Of a stretch of DNA of 64,000 bases, positions 52,801 through 63,283 are shown in pieces (position 1 is the stretch's first letter; the number at the start of each line of letters is the position of its first letter). The DNA comes from Saitoella complicata NRRL Y-17804. Lineage: Eukaryota; Ascomycota; Saitoellomycetes; Saitoellales; Saitoellaceae. Below the pieces are notes generated by a model. That model searched no databases. It saw only the letters and a list, made by a program, of their open reading frames with translations, and had not been told where the DNA came from. The position numbers and the translations under genes are program-made. The stretch covers positions 310,001 through 374,000 of the forward strand of contig NW_017567001.1 of assembly GCF_001661265.1 (NCBI RefSeq). The letters are read 5' to 3'.

Positions 52801-53830
52801 ATGCTACAGTCCCGGAACGTCAACAAGGAGAACGCGTTCGCCGTCCGTCCGAAGACGCCTGCTGCGAAGGGATTGAAGTTCAGTGCAAAGACGCCATTTG
52901 GAGACGAGAATGTGCGTGCATCGATGATGGTGAAGGGGTACAAAGTTCAACTCGAACGCGTTTATTACCCCAATTGGTAGGCTCTGGTATACTGATGACA
53001 GAATCATCGTACTGACCTACGGCATAGGACGAAGGAGAATTCCTTTAGGTGAGCAGAACACCAATGTTCGCAAACTCGCACCACCATCAACAGGTAACCA
53101 CAACAAAGCAGACTCTCCTCCGCAAAACGCCGAACACCAAAACAAGCATCACCCGAAGTCTTCAAAGATGTACATCAGCAGCTTTCACAGAAACTCGAGC
53201 AAGCACAGATTGCCGAGGAGGAGATTGAAATCCCGGATATTGAATATATGCCACCTCGTAGACTGGGTATGCTTTGCCTCATTTTCTTTTCCAAGATAAA
53301 TGCTGATGGAAATGTACAGAAATCCCATGAGAACCAGAAAACTGCTCCCTAGTTGATTGGTCTGCCCTCGGCAGCTACCGACCATCCATAAGCGCATACA
53401 TGGACTGCCTCGACGACCAAGGACATACATACATCGAACGTGAAGATGCAGAGCTGTTCAAGGATCAATCTTTGAAGAAATACCCGTGGGTCCAGATGTG
53501 GAGGTGTAGAAGCGGTGACAGAGAAGAAGGAGGTGAAGACAGGTTGAGAGGAAGAGAAGTATGAGCAATACGGGCGGGGTGCCAAGTTATTTGATGCCGA
53601 CAGCTGCGGCAAGGTCGAGGCAGGTCAATGTGTTTGCTACTGAGTCTACGAGGAGAGCGGTGTCGAGCACAACTACGAGGAAGTCCCTCATCAATTCGAG
53701 GCTAACTTCGTTGACGACGACCTCGCGCACCACGCGCCCGGCGCAGCCAAAATATGAACCTTTGTTTGCTGGTATGAAGCTTGATGTGTACGAGTTTGAC
53801 GAAGATGATACATTCCGTATTGAAGTTTGA
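52801..53830 (+). CDS. Securin-like anaphase inhibitor, structure not resolved
   Basis: I read this as a securin (Cut2/Pds1-like), the inhibitor of separase destroyed by the APC/C. Exon 1 from 52801 has a KEN destruction box (NVNKENAFAVRPKTP, then KTPFGDEN). A second KEN box (RTKENSFR or GTKENSFR) lies in a short exon ending 53048, before a GTGAGC donor. Exon 3 (from about 53112) reads LSSAKRRTPKQASPEVF to EIEIPDIEYMPPRRL, the fungal securin separase-binding motif. Then the frame changes: coding-like text (NCSLVDWSALGSYRPSISAY, then EREDAELFKDQ) is preceded by an in-frame TGA. A later frame (53561-53830) gives the Ser/Thr/Arg-rich tail and ends DVYEFDEDDTFRIEV. Real introns, base errors or true decay could each explain this. 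Divergent from MET22 at 299 bases. Confidence 0.45.
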
Positions 53831-54241
53831 GGTTGAGTGTGATGGAACGAAGGCATGTCATATCATTTAGTGGGTTCTTTGTTCGTAATGGTGTTTGGGT
53901 TATTGGGGCATTTATTTCCGGGGTTCTTTCTATATCTTCTAATCACCGGTTGGTCAAGTCCCTTGTTCCAATTCTCATCTGCCGAAGCCGATATTTCACT
54001 TCCTGATCATAGAGCTCCTCGTTTACAGGTGCACAAAGACGCCCAGCGTCATCTTAATTGTATGCAAGTGTAATACATCTAACGCCTACGCGATCGTTCC
54101 ATATCCTAAGACAAAAGAAAAAGTAAAAAAAGAGGAGCAATGTCAAGTACAAGAAGCGCTCATAAACCCTGTTCCCAATAACCATTCCATCCCATCTCCA
54201 TCTCGAATGTACATGTATACAATAAGCAAAAAAGTAACACC
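53831..54241. other. Intergenic region between the securin-like gene and NIK1
   Basis: About 410 bases between two 3' ends. A-rich stretch near 54110-54135; no coding signal. Confidence 0.4.
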
Positions 54242-57200
54242 CTACTCCTTAGCAGTATGGTGTCTGTTCAAGGGAGGCATAACCATGCTACCTGGCAACG
54301 TCTCACTCGCGGCAGTAGGCTGCGTTCCAATATCTCCGGGAACAAAGCCCAACTCAGCCGGGACATCGCCCTCTCCCGGAGTCGAAGGCCTGCTCACCTC
54401 GGGTCCAGACTGACTTCTCGAATACCTCACCTTCGAAGGCGAACCCGGAGGAATCTGATCGTGCTTCGCGATCTTCTGAACGTAAGATCCACCAAGGGTA
54501 CCACACTTATTCACAGTCTGCATCAACTCGCTCATGCGCAGAGGCTTAGTGACATACTCGTCCATACCGGCCTGCAAACACTTCTCACGATCACCCAACA
54601 TGGCGTGAGCAGTGAGTGCGATAATCGGAAGACGTGGTCCACCTTTCTCCTCTTCCCACTCGCGAATCTTGGCGGTAGCTTCAAATCCGCCCATAACGGG
54701 CATCTGCACGTCCATGAGGACGACATCATACATCTTCGACTTGACCGCCTCGACGGCTTGCAAACCGTTCTCGACGACCTCGACACGATGATGGAACTTC
54801 TCCAGGATCTTGACAGCAAGCTTCTGGTTAACCAAGTTATCCTCTGCAAGAAGGATATCAAAGGTAACGGCCTTGTCTGACGACGACGGCGCAGCACGAC
54901 TCTCAAGCGCAGGCAAAAGCGCAGTACCGAGATCAACGACGTTCGTAGGCGTGTTAGCGTACGAAGTAATCCCCAAATCCAAACACTCCTTCAAATTGAG
55001 ATGCGGAATAGAAGGCGTAACGAGCACAACAGGAATATACCGGAGATGATTAATACTCCTCAACCTCATCGCACTTTCCAAGCCATCTACACAGATCGTG
55101 TCAAACAAAGGCACATCCTTCTTCCTTGTATTCGCCTCATCGATCGAACGGACAACATACGGGTTCAACCCAAGCTCCTTGATGACAGACGCAGCACCAG
55201 TCATGTCAGGCAACGTATCAATAAACAAGATGCTCTTCCCCCTAAACGGCTCCAACTTCTGTATGATCGCCGCGGGCGAAGGATCGTCGAGTCTACACGT
55301 AAGCGTGAAATAGAACTTCGAGCCCTTGCCAAACTCGGACTGTACCCACATCTCACCGCCCATCAAATTCACCAAGCGTTTCGAGATGGAGAGCCCCAAC
55401 CCGGTACCACCAAACTTACGCGTCGTAGACCCGTCAGCCTGACAGAAAGTGTCAAAGATGATATCGAGTTTATCCTCCTGAATTCCGATTCCAGAATCCT
55501 CGACGCAGAACTCAAGCACGATCTGGTTAAACGCACGGCTGACGTAGCGAACACTCAAATTCACTCCACCCTCACTCGTAAACTTGATTGAGTTTCCAAT
55601 AAGGTTAGTAATGACCTGACGCAACCTAAACGGATCTCCAATCAACTGATCCGGGAGTTTGTTCTCCATATCATACGTCAAATCCAGGTTCTTCTGGCTA
55701 GCCTTCACCGTCAAAGTCTTGAGAACGCCAAAGACCGCACTCCTCAACGAGAACGGAATCTCCTCAACCGTCATCCGATTCGCCTCGATCTTCGAGATAT
55801 CGAGGATATCATCGATAATCAGCAACAATGAATTCGCCAAATTCTGGACAATCAGCAAATTCTCCCTCTGAGTCCGATTCAACTCCGTCTCGAGCGTCAA
55901 CATCGTCATTCCGATAATTCCATTCATTGGGGTACGAATCTCGTGGGACATGTTGGCCAAGAACTCACTCTTACTCCTATTCGCCAACTCAGCCGCCTCA
56001 CGCGCCGCAGTATTCTTCTGGATACTCTCACGAAGATTGAACACCATCTGGTTAATCTTCGTCTTAAGCGTATCCATCTCACCACTCGCCTCGACAGTAA
56101 TGAAACGTGTGAAATCACCATCTGTCGCAGCAGCAGTAATCTGCGCAAATGCACGCACCTGGGAGGTCAAGTTCGACGCCATCTGGTTGACGTTAAACGT
56201 GATCTCCTTCCAGAGACCATGAACGTCATTGACCTGTGCCTGCACACCAAGTTTTCCATCGACACCGACTTCCTTTGCGACTCTTGTCACCTCACCCGCG
56301 AAAACACGCAACTGATCAACCATCTTGTTGATCGTGCTCTTGAGTTCCAAAATCTCTCCCTTGGCCTCGACCTCGATCTTACGGTCGAGGTTACCCATGG
56401 CGACGGCTGTGGTGACTTGTGCGATCGAACGGACCTGGTTCGTCAAGTTTGTCGCCATGTGGTTGACGTTATCCTGTAACTCCTTCCACGTTCCCTCGAC
56501 ATCCTCGACAACAGCCTGCTGCCCAAGGCGTCCCTCGGTTCCGACTTCACGTGCAAGCGTCGAGACTTGCTGCGTGAACTGCTGCAACTTATCCACCATG
56601 CTATTGATCGTGACCTTCAAGGCCTCAATCTCACCCTGCGCATGGACCTCGATCTTCTTCGACAAGTCACCGCGAGCGACGGCGGTAGTGACTTCCGCGA
56701 TGGAACGCACTTGACCAGTCAAGTTACTCGCCATAACATTCACGTTATCCGTCAACTCCCTCCAACACCCCTCAACACCCCTAATCTCCGCCTGCCCTCC
56801 CAACCTCCCCTCCGTACCAACCTCCCTCGCAACCCTCGTAACCTCATCCGAAAACTCCCTCAACTTCCCCACCATGTTATTAATCGTCGTCTTCAACTCC
56901 GCAATCTCACCCTGTGCATGAACCTCAATTTTGCGACTCAAGTCTCCCTTCGCTACAGCCGTCGTAACTTGTGCGATGGAGCGGACTTGGTTTGTGAGGT
57001 TGAGGGCCATGACGTTTACGTTGTCTGTCAATTCGCGCCAAGTACCTTCCACATCCTTGATGGTAGCCTGACCACCCAACCTACCCTCCGTCCCGACTTC
57101 ACGTGCCACACGCGTAACCTCAAGCGCAAACACCCTCAACCGATCAACCATCTCATTAATCGTACTCTTCAACTCCAGAATCTCGCCTGCGCCTCCACTC

Positions 57201-57748
57201 AACCCCTCACCATAATCGGCACCACACTCGGACGTGCCGGGGGTAGCAGGTTGGGGTGAATGCTGGATGGAGATTTTCTTGGAGAGGTCACCTTTTGCGA
57301 CGGCTTTTGTTACTTCACCGATTTTGCGGAGGGCTTCGAGGAAGTTTTGAATTTCGCAGGTGCGGGATTTATCTTGTGCTTCGAGTTCGTGGACGCGTTG
57401 TCTCAACCTTTCCACCTCAGCGCGGTCATCGTCGAAGTATCCAGGTGTCGTACCATTTCCGTTGCTAGGACTCGTGCCCGGCGTCGGAACTTGAAGGAGG
57501 AGGGAAGAGCCAGTAGTACTGGGCGTGGTGGGGAGTTCATCGCCGGGAAGATGAGCGGGTGTCGGTAACCCATTCACCCTCGCCGCATGCTGCTGTAAAT
57601 ACCCCGCAACATTCCGTAACTCAGCTTCGACCACAGGGCTGTGTGGATACGTAATCTTGTTCGGAGGAAGAGGGCTCACGGTCAGCGAGCGCAGGATGTC
57701 GACGAGACCTTGTTCGTCAATCGCCGAGGTCGCCATCGCGCTGGTCAT
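54242..57748 (-). CDS. NIK1: Group III hybrid histidine kinase, Nik1/Os-1 type
   Basis: A soluble osmosensing hybrid histidine kinase that signals to the HOG pathway and is the presumed target of phenylpyrrole and dicarboximide fungicides in related fungi. Single exon, 1168 residues. After a short N-terminus and coiled segment (about 125-155), about five tandem units of some 92 residues form the HAMP array. Each is marked by a Thr-Ile-Asn-x-Met-Val core and GDLS/GNLD starts (for example [20 protein letters not shown] and [12 protein letters not shown]). Then come the H-box [15 protein letters not shown] with the phospho-His, the ATPase domain with [29 protein letters not shown] and [11 protein letters not shown], and a C-terminal receiver with [14 protein letters not shown] and the phospho-Asp. 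Everything needed for phosphorelay is present. Confidence 0.96.
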   Translation of the reverse strand: MTSAMATSAIDEQGLVDILRSLTVSPLPPNKITYPHSPVVEAELRNVAGYLQQHAARVNGLPTPAHLPGDELPTTPSTTGSSLLLQVPTPGTSPSNGNGTTPGYFDDDRAEVERLRQRVHELEAQDKSRTCEIQNFLEALRKIGEVTKAVAKGDLSKKISIQHSPQPATPGTSECGADYGEGLSGGAGEILELKSTINEMVDRLRVFALEVTRVAREVGTEGRLGGQATIKDVEGTWRELTDNVNVMALNLTNQVRSIAQVTTAVAKGDLSRKIEVHAQGEIAELKTTINNMVGKLREFSDEVTRVAREVGTEGRLGGQAEIRGVEGCWRELTDNVNVMASNLTGQVRSIAEVTTAVARGDLSKKIEVHAQGEIEALKVTINSMVDKLQQFTQQVSTLAREVGTEGRLGQQAVVEDVEGTWKELQDNVNHMATNLTNQVRSIAQVTTAVAMGNLDRKIEVEAKGEILELKSTINKMVDQLRVFAGEVTRVAKEVGVDGKLGVQAQVNDVHGLWKEITFNVNQMASNLTSQVRAFAQITAAATDGDFTRFITVEASGEMDTLKTKINQMVFNLRESIQKNTAAREAAELANRSKSEFLANMSHEIRTPMNGIIGMTMLTLETELNRTQRENLLIVQNLANSLLLIIDDILDISKIEANRMTVEEIPFSLRSAVFGVLKTLTVKASQKNLDLTYDMENKLPDQLIGDPFRLRQVITNLIGNSIKFTSEGGVNLSVRYVSRAFNQIVLEFCVEDSGIGIQEDKLDIIFDTFCQADGSTTRKFGGTGLGLSISKRLVNLMGGEMWVQSEFGKGSKFYFTLTCRLDDPSPAAIIQKLEPFRGKSILFIDTLPDMTGAASVIKELGLNPYVVRSIDEANTRKKDVPLFDTICVDGLESAMRLRSINHLRYIPVVLVTPSIPHLNLKECLDLGITSYANTPTNVVDLGTALLPALESRAAPSSSDKAVTFDILLAEDNLVNQKLAVKILEKFHHRVEVVENGLQAVEAVKSKMYDVVLMDVQMPVMGGFEATAKIREWEEEKGGPRLPIIALTAHAMLGDREKCLQAGMDEYVTKPLRMSELMQTVNKCGTLGGSYVQKIAKHDQIPPGSPSKVRYSRSQSGPEVSRPSTPGEGDVPAELGFVPGDIGTQPTAASETLPGSMVMPPLNRHHTAKE

Positions 57749-59021
57749 CGACGTTGTGATTGTAAGTTTCTAAATGTAACTGGCGTAAAGATTCCGGGAG
57801 TAAATGCTATCCTCCGTTCAACGGGGTAAAGCGACCGATATCGATGTGCGGTGTGCGGAGTGCGAAGTGCGGTGTATAGATAAGAAAGAGCGGGGCTTGG
57901 CTGCCGAAACACTCGACAATCTAAAGCTCAAACTCAGAGCTTCTATGTCGTCGCCTCGTAAGTAAACGCTTCAGAAGTGTGAAAGCTGATCGTCGAGGAT
58001 GAGAAGGATGGAAGGTTTAATTGGTTATTGCTCGTCCGCCCTTCGCCTCTTTGTTGCATGTTTAGGCTTAAGCTTGCTCCACCCTGGTCGATGGTAGTGT
58101 TAAACAAGCGCGCGCGAAGAAGGTGAGCCCAGTGAGCCACGGCGGTTCAGCGCGTGTAAATAATGGGTAATCGATGCGATCGCTCGTTCTGAACGTCAAT
58201 CTACCGTTGACCCATCCCCTATTCCTACTGCTTCTATGGAAGAATCACGATCAGATCTCCTTCGACCGATTGCCTCCTCTACTCCTCGGCCTTCACAAGA
58301 GCTGTCGCTCTCACCTGGACGCACAACATGGCTTGGCAACTACCCGCGCGCGCATGAACTCCCACACCTGGTGCGGGTAAAAGGAGCGACCCTGATATGT
58401 ATCTGATCCATGCTCTCGTACCTCCCCCGCCCATCGAAACATGAAGGCCTGATATCGCTGATGCATGAAAACGTTAAGCTTATTCGCCACGCCATCGACG
58501 TGCGGGTACGTTTGACGTGTATCGGGTCGCAGGAGGGGGTGGAAGATCATTTTCCCGTCCGGCAATTTCGAGGCGGTGTCGGTGGAGACAGCTGGCGGGG
58601 CATATACCCCGGATTATGCAGGCTCCTCTGACTGTACTCCATGTGCTCCATGCCCCAGCTCTAGATCTCGAGTTAAGAGCAACTCGCGAACTCACCCGTT
58701 TTCGCGTGCCCGTCTCCCAGCCCTCCATGCTCACTGGTCCGTGATTGTGCAATTGGAGCGTTGAGTTTATTGCTGAGGCCACATACGTGTGCGGTCCGCA
58801 GGCATGAGTGATCTACCGATCCCCTTCGTGGGGGCTGCGGGAGTGGCAGAACCGCTAGGCGCCCTTGGCTGCAAGGCTTGCGGGAGGGCTGTTCTGCCAC
58901 AGACTCATATGCATGTGCGCGCGCAGACTCGGGATTTGGGGACGTCGGAAAAACACGGTTGTTATAATCCAGGGGATAACACGCTAAGCTCTGACCAACC
59001 CTTACAAAACATAGACAGTCC
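57749..59021. other. Gene-free stretch between NIK1 and the transposon island
   Basis: About 1.27 kb. The first 300 bases must hold the NIK1 promoter and leader, with a near-tandem GTGCGGTGTGCGGAGTGCGAAGTGCGG stretch at about 57846-57873. Small ORFs in the rest lack protein-like features. I see no RNA gene. Confidence 0.4.
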
Positions 59022-60202
59022 TGATCATTCCACACCCCCGTTTCTTCAAACCACACCCCGCGCGCCGAAAATTGAGGAGATCAGAGCAGAAACAAGATGA
59101 ATAAAATTATTTACAGTAGCAATATGTACACAAATAAATTCCTGACGCTCCCACGCTTCCATCAAGGTCCATATGGACCAAAATAATTCCTAGGCGGGCC
59201 CGGAGGAGGCCCGTAAAACCTTTGATGCCCCGGAGCACCCATGGGAAGGTTTCCACCAGCCATAGATGCCATCGGGGGCAATGAATAGCCGACTGAGGGT
59301 CCTTGAACTGGATGCCCCGATTGGGGAGGGTAATCGAACAATTTGGCGGCGGTGGGGAATACCTTAGCATTTGCATGCATAAGGGCAAGCTCGCGGTCCG
59401 TGACGATGACAAGAGGTGTAAGGTAATCCATCAGCTCCGAGTACATACACATTGCCCAGAGATAGTCCTCCCGAGTCTCCCTAGAGAGGAAGCACAATGC
59501 TGAGGTGAACGAAGTGTTGCAACAAGTCATCCCGACGATATGAAGGAGGGGCATCTCAAACTTGTTGGTTTTGTAGGTGCAATCCATGACGAAGACGTTT
59601 CGAAAGCGTTTCGTGAAACTTACAGATTGTGGGTGGGTGAAGATTAGGCTGGTAATGCGATTTTCGTTGTCCACCCTCTTCCGGAAAGGCAGGCCTTCTT
59701 CTTCGAGTTTGTTCGTCCCCCTCTCAACGTCTTTGATCTGGGTGGCTGTGAGTTTCCTGTGCTGGGGGAGTGCCGTGGGATCCATTACGGGCTCATGGTT
59801 GTGCTTCCCGTTCTTCATCGATAACTCCCAATCTTCTGTTATCCCAGAGAGCTTGCCAACAAGCTTGAAAGGGCAGCCGTGGGCCTTGTGGTTTGATTTG
59901 CGCTGACAGGAAGTGCGGTCAAGATTATAGCGATTTCTATACTCGCCGCCACGGGTACATTTTAGCCATACTTTGCCGGGTTTGGATCGCTCAGTTGCAA
60001 TGGCATAGCCACGGGGCTTGGCCCAGGCCTGGGCATAATTCTTGAGCTCTTCCAGGGTAGGGAAAGAGGCATCAGGTGGAGGATCCATTTCTGTCTCCTA
60101 CAGCTGAATTTAATGCTGTTTTGTGTGGTTGTTATGCTCTGATCTTCTCAATTTTCGGCGCGCGGGGGTGTGGTTTGAAGATTTAGGGGTGTGGAATGAT
60201 CA
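59022..60202 (-). mobile_element. MULE DNA transposon copy A, internally deleted
   Basis: A Mutator-like element bounded by terminal inverted repeats of about 67-69 bases. The left repeat is 59022-59088 (TGATCATTCCACACCCC...GATCAGAGCA) and the right is 60134-60202 in reverse. They match at roughly nine in ten positions; the right end differs by a few bases and small gaps. I could not find the nine-base target duplication expected for MULEs. The element holds one minus-strand gene. Compared with copy B it lacks about 150 bases in the middle of the gene, in frame. Copy B and its flank overlap it as a direct repeat. Confidence 0.8.
59162..60088 (-). CDS. MULE transposase, N-terminal FAR1-type domain, truncated DDE domain (copy A)
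   Basis: A 308-residue product of the Mutator-like transposase family. The FAR1/GCM1-like zinc-finger DNA-binding region (about 1-110) has KCTRGGEYRNRYNLD, CPFKLVGKLSGITEDWELSM and KNGKHNHEP with the family's Cys/His. The DDE core begins in VFVMDCTYKTNKFEMPLLHI (first catalytic Asp) and continues through LVIVTDRELALMHANAK (second Asp). The rest of the DDE domain, with the catalytic Glu, is missing. In its place is a Pro/Gly-rich tail (PPPGPPRNYFGPYGP). About 50 residues after QIKD, present in copy B, are deleted in frame. It should not transpose by itself. Confidence 0.75.
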   Translation of the reverse strand: MDPPPDASFPTLEELKNYAQAWAKPRGYAIATERSKPGKVWLKCTRGGEYRNRYNLDRTSCQRKSNHKAHGCPFKLVGKLSGITEDWELSMKNGKHNHEPVMDPTALPQHRKLTATQIKDVERGTNKLEEEGLPFRKRVDNENRITSLIFTHPQSVSFTKRFRNVFVMDCTYKTNKFEMPLLHIVGMTCCNTSFTSALCFLSRETREDYLWAMCMYSELMDYLTPLVIVTDRELALMHANAKVFPTAAKLFDYPPQSGHPVQGPSVGYSLPPMASMAGGNLPMGAPGHQRFYGPPPGPPRNYFGPYGP

Positions 60203-60370
60203 AGACCCTTTTCAGCAGGCGGTTCGGTTAGCTCCCGCTCACGTGAATATCCATGGTGGTGAGATTGCCTTGAGGCAGGTTGAGCAACGTGTCTACGCAG
60301 ATCATGCGCAGACCCTGAGTGATACCTGCAGAAATTTCCTAATTGGGCGTCATCCGCCCGCACGTAGGCG
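60089..60370. repeat. Direct repeat, first copy (second copy 61036-61317)
   Basis: These 282 bases, made of the MULE gene start flank, the right inverted repeat and 168 bases beyond, recur almost unchanged at 61036-61317. The only difference I see is a base near the end (GGGCGTCATCCG against GGGCGCATCCG). Near-identity means recent duplication or an assembly artefact. Confidence 0.85.
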
Positions 60371-60391
60371 NNNNNNNNNNNNNNNNNNNNN
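60371..60391. other. Assembly gap of 21 N
   Basis: A run of unknown bases between the right flank of MULE copy A and the middle of copy B. The sequence on each side is a direct repeat, so the gap probably hides the missing left part of copy B, its left inverted repeat, or an unresolved tandem array. Confidence 0.98.
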
Positions 60392-61035
60392 ACATTTCGA
60401 AAGCGTTTCGTGAAACTGATAGATTGTGGGTGGGTGAAGATTAGGCCGGTAATGCGATTTTCGTTGTCCACCCTCTTCCGGAAAGGCAGGCCTTCTTCTT
60501 CGAGTTTGTCTAACAAGGCAACAATGGGTGTACGCCGGGCAAGATTCTTGACGCGAAGGTCGCGCTTGGCGTTGTAGATGTTGCGGCGCAAAAAGTCTGG
60601 GTTGCCCTCCGGGTCCTCGCGTAGGGCCACGGCAATAGTCCTAGGCAGCGCACCTGCCTTCGTCATCCTCTCAGTGTCTTTGATCTGGGTGGCTGTGAGT
60701 TTCCTGTGCTGGGGGAGTGCCGTGGGATCGATTACGGGCTCATGGTTGTGCTCCCCGTTCTTTGTCGATAACTCCCAATCTCCTGTTATCCCAGAGAGCT
60801 TGCCAACAAGCTTGAAAGGGCAGCCCTGGGCCTTGTGGTTTGATTTGCGCTGACGGGAAGTGCGGTCAAGATTATGGCGATTTCTATACTCGCCGCCACG
60901 GGTACATTTTAGCCATACTTTGCCGGGTTTGGATCGCTCAGTTGCAATGGCATAGCCACGGGGCTTGGCCCAGGCCTGGGCATAATTCTTGAGCTCTTCC
61001 AGGGTAGGGAAAGAGGCATCAGGTGGAGGATCCAT
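60392..61035 (-). CDS. MULE transposase N-terminal part (copy B, partial)
   Basis: The same transposase as copy A, read from the Met at 61035 (MDPPPDASFPTLEELKNYAQ) to the N run. The FAR1-type domain is nearly identical. It retains the middle segment absent in copy A: ERMTKAGALPRTIAVALRED, NPDFLRRNIYNAKRDLRVKN and ARRTPIVALLDKLEEEGLPF, which lies between the zinc finger and the DDE core. The reading frame is open to the gap at ...SFTKRFRN. The catalytic domain is not visible. A longer read across the gap is needed to tell whether an intact transposase exists. Confidence 0.7.
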
Positions 61036-61150
61036 TTCTGTCTCCTACAGCTGAATTTAATGCTGTTTTGTGTGGTTGTTATGCTCTGATCTTCTCAATT
61101 TTCGGCGCGCGGGGGTGTGGTTTGAAGATTTAGGGGTGTGGAATGATCAA
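60392..61150 (-). mobile_element. MULE DNA transposon copy B, cut by the assembly gap
   Basis: A second copy of the same element. It keeps the right inverted repeat (61082-61150) and a longer gene 5' part, but begins at the N run, so its left part is unknown. The bases next to it, 61151-61317, match those next to copy A (60203-60370), so a segment of element plus flank exists twice as a direct repeat, and the duplication is not a simple second insertion. Confidence 0.75.
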
Positions 61151-61614
61151 GACCCTTTTCAGCAGGCGGTTCGGTTAGCTCCCGCTCACGTGAATATCCA
61201 TGGTGGTGAGATTGCCTTGAGGCAGGTTGAGCAACGTGTCTACGCAGATCATGCGCAGACCCTGAGTGATACCTGCAGAAATTTCCTAATTGGGCGCATC
61301 CGCCCGCACGTAGGCGATTATTTTTCGAGCAATTATTTTTACGACCCTGCTCGAGCATCTCGAAAAGATAATCGATGTTTATACATAATTGCCATGGCAA
61401 CCGTGCAATTGGAAATTAAACGATTGTCTTTTGTAGAGGTTTCACTACCAGAAAAGTCAGACGCGACCAGCGTAGAATTTTAACTTGCCAAAATTGAAGG
61501 AGATAGATCAAGAGGAACTCAAGGGGATATAAAAGACAATGTTTTAAACTACTCTACATACTCTCAGCCTGTTCTGACTTGTTCTGACCACTTGGTGATG
61601 TCATATCTGGGAAT

Positions 61615-62794
61615 ATGGTTATCTGCAGAGCACCGTGTTCTCAACCCCCACACCCAACGAAGACATCCCATACAGCGAGGTTTCGCATGAAGAGAGACCA
61701 TACCGTCGTGCTCAGATCATGGCCCTCACAAAAGCCGAAATCCCAAAGGAGAATATTGAGCAGCAGTGTCTTGTCAAGAGAAGGACATTGCAAGATATCA
61801 CTAACCATTAGTGGAAGACAGCCTCCTACCGCGACAGCCCTCGTTCTGGACGCCCTCAGACCCTTTCCAAACACGATAAGGAACGAGCTCACCCGCAGCG
61901 TCCGCACAGGGAAGTACAACAACATTGTGGAAGCTGCTGCTGCCTTCAATCATGGTCACCAAAGGGATGTCTCAGCAGAGACAGTACGCTTGTTACTGCT
62001 CAAACGCGGAGCAAAGTGTGTTACACAGAAGAGGAAACCGTTTCTGTCGACTGCGGCTCGGGAAAGGCGTTACCAATGGGCAAAGGAGCACTTGCACTGG
62101 AGGAACGAGGACTGGATGCGGATCATCTACACTGACGAATTGAAATTCCAGCGTTCTGGGCCAGGATATGTTGCAAAGGTCTATGTGTGGCATGGGGATC
62201 CTCCTAGGGAGAATAAATTCATTCCTCGGATGCATTCTGGTGGTGGGAGTATCTTCGTGTTTGGTAGAATGTGCTGGTGGGGGGCCACAAAACTCGCTCG
62301 TTCAGAGGTCCCAACGGTCCACAAGTTCGTGATGATGCGTGATTTCGTTGAAGACTTTCTGCTTGCCAAGCTTCAGGAGTTCAGAGAAGCCGACATCAAT
62401 CTCACAATGCAACATGACAACGACGCCAAGTTTCACACGCCCGACTGCAAAGAATCCTACGAAAGGGAGGGATACAGAGTCCTACCCTGGCCGGCATACT
62501 CACCTGAATATGAACTCCATTGAGGAGTTGTGGTACCTGATCTCCAAACGCCTGGAAAAGCGAGCTGGGTTTGCAAAAGACCTGGATGAACTATGGGAAT
62601 GGATGTTGGAGGACTGGGAAAAGATTCTGCTCGAATACCTCCGGAAGCTCATTGAATCGATGCCCCAGAGGGTGAAGGACCTTTACGATGTAAAAGGGGG
62701 TCATACAAGGCATTCAGGTTTACTTGCGAGGGTAAGGAGGGGGTGTTCGAGGAGCCCGTGGAGCACTCAGGAAGGACCCCCGCGACTACTATAG
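61615..62794 (+). mobile_element. Decayed Tc1/mariner-family DNA transposon
   Basis: A Tc1-like transposase remnant. The longest frame (61615-62523) has KRKPFLSTAARERRYQWAKE, then IIYTDELKFQRSGPGYVAKV with the first catalytic Asp, HSGGGSIFVFGRMCWWG, QHDNDAKFHTPDCKESYERE with the second Asp, and LPWPAYSPEYELH. The E box follows in another frame (NMNSIEELWYLISKRLEKRA) after a frameshift near 62495, and ends in VKGGHTRH. The N-terminal helix-turn-helix part (MALTKAEIPKENIEQQCL, later SGRPQTLSKHDKE) is in a third frame with a stop near 61811. So at least two frameshifts and one stop break it. I could not define its inverted repeats with confidence. Confidence 0.85.
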
Positions 62795-63283
62795 TTAGGG
62801 AGTTGTCCTCTTACAGATGCGTTTATTTTGTTTTAAATAAGACGTTTTTCAAATCGTTTCAGCGAATTTCCAACTTCTAACTTGACCGGCTTCCTCGCCG
62901 GCCCTCGCGGCCGACTTTTTTGGGCCACGGTATCCCCATTGCATCTCCACAGTCCGTTGGATGCCCTACACGTAGATCACAACGACGTAGACGGCGAGGC
63001 CTAGGGATATCCCAAGTGCCAATAACTATGCTATAGTTAGAGTAATAACGATGACGCTGCATAAGGAGTATAAACGCCAGAAGATGAGAAAAACCTGACC
63101 TTGACTTGCTTGACGACGACACCGACGACTTGTGCCGACGAATTGTTTGCTTCTCGATGTGCGACGTAACGGTGACGATGGACGAGGGGAGGACATAGCC
63201 TGCTTGTCCCTCCCACTTTCACCTCGCCCCGGATGACCTTCCATTCAATATTCGACAACCTCCACCCACACCCGATGGGCAAC
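62795..63283. other. Stretch between the Tc1 remnant and the STYX-like gene
   Basis: About 490 bases. A T-rich part at 62819-62860 follows the transposase. On the minus strand near 63065 a TTATGCAG acceptor-like site could start a 3' exon of the STYX-like gene, but I cannot prove it. Confidence 0.35.

Noticed and set aside
57846-57873. Near-tandem GTGCGG/GTGCGA stretch before NIK1 as a regulatory array
   Set aside because: Only about four uneven units; I know no factor for this motif, so it is only noted as simple sequence.
58673-59056. Minus-strand 127-codon ORF next to MULE copy A
   Set aside because: It overlaps the left inverted repeat and has no conserved features; it looks like chance.
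61418-62880. GGAAATT..AAACGATT and its reverse near 62848-62868 as inverted repeats of the Tc1 remnant
   Set aside because: The two ends match only over short blocks with a gap, and no TA duplication can be shown.
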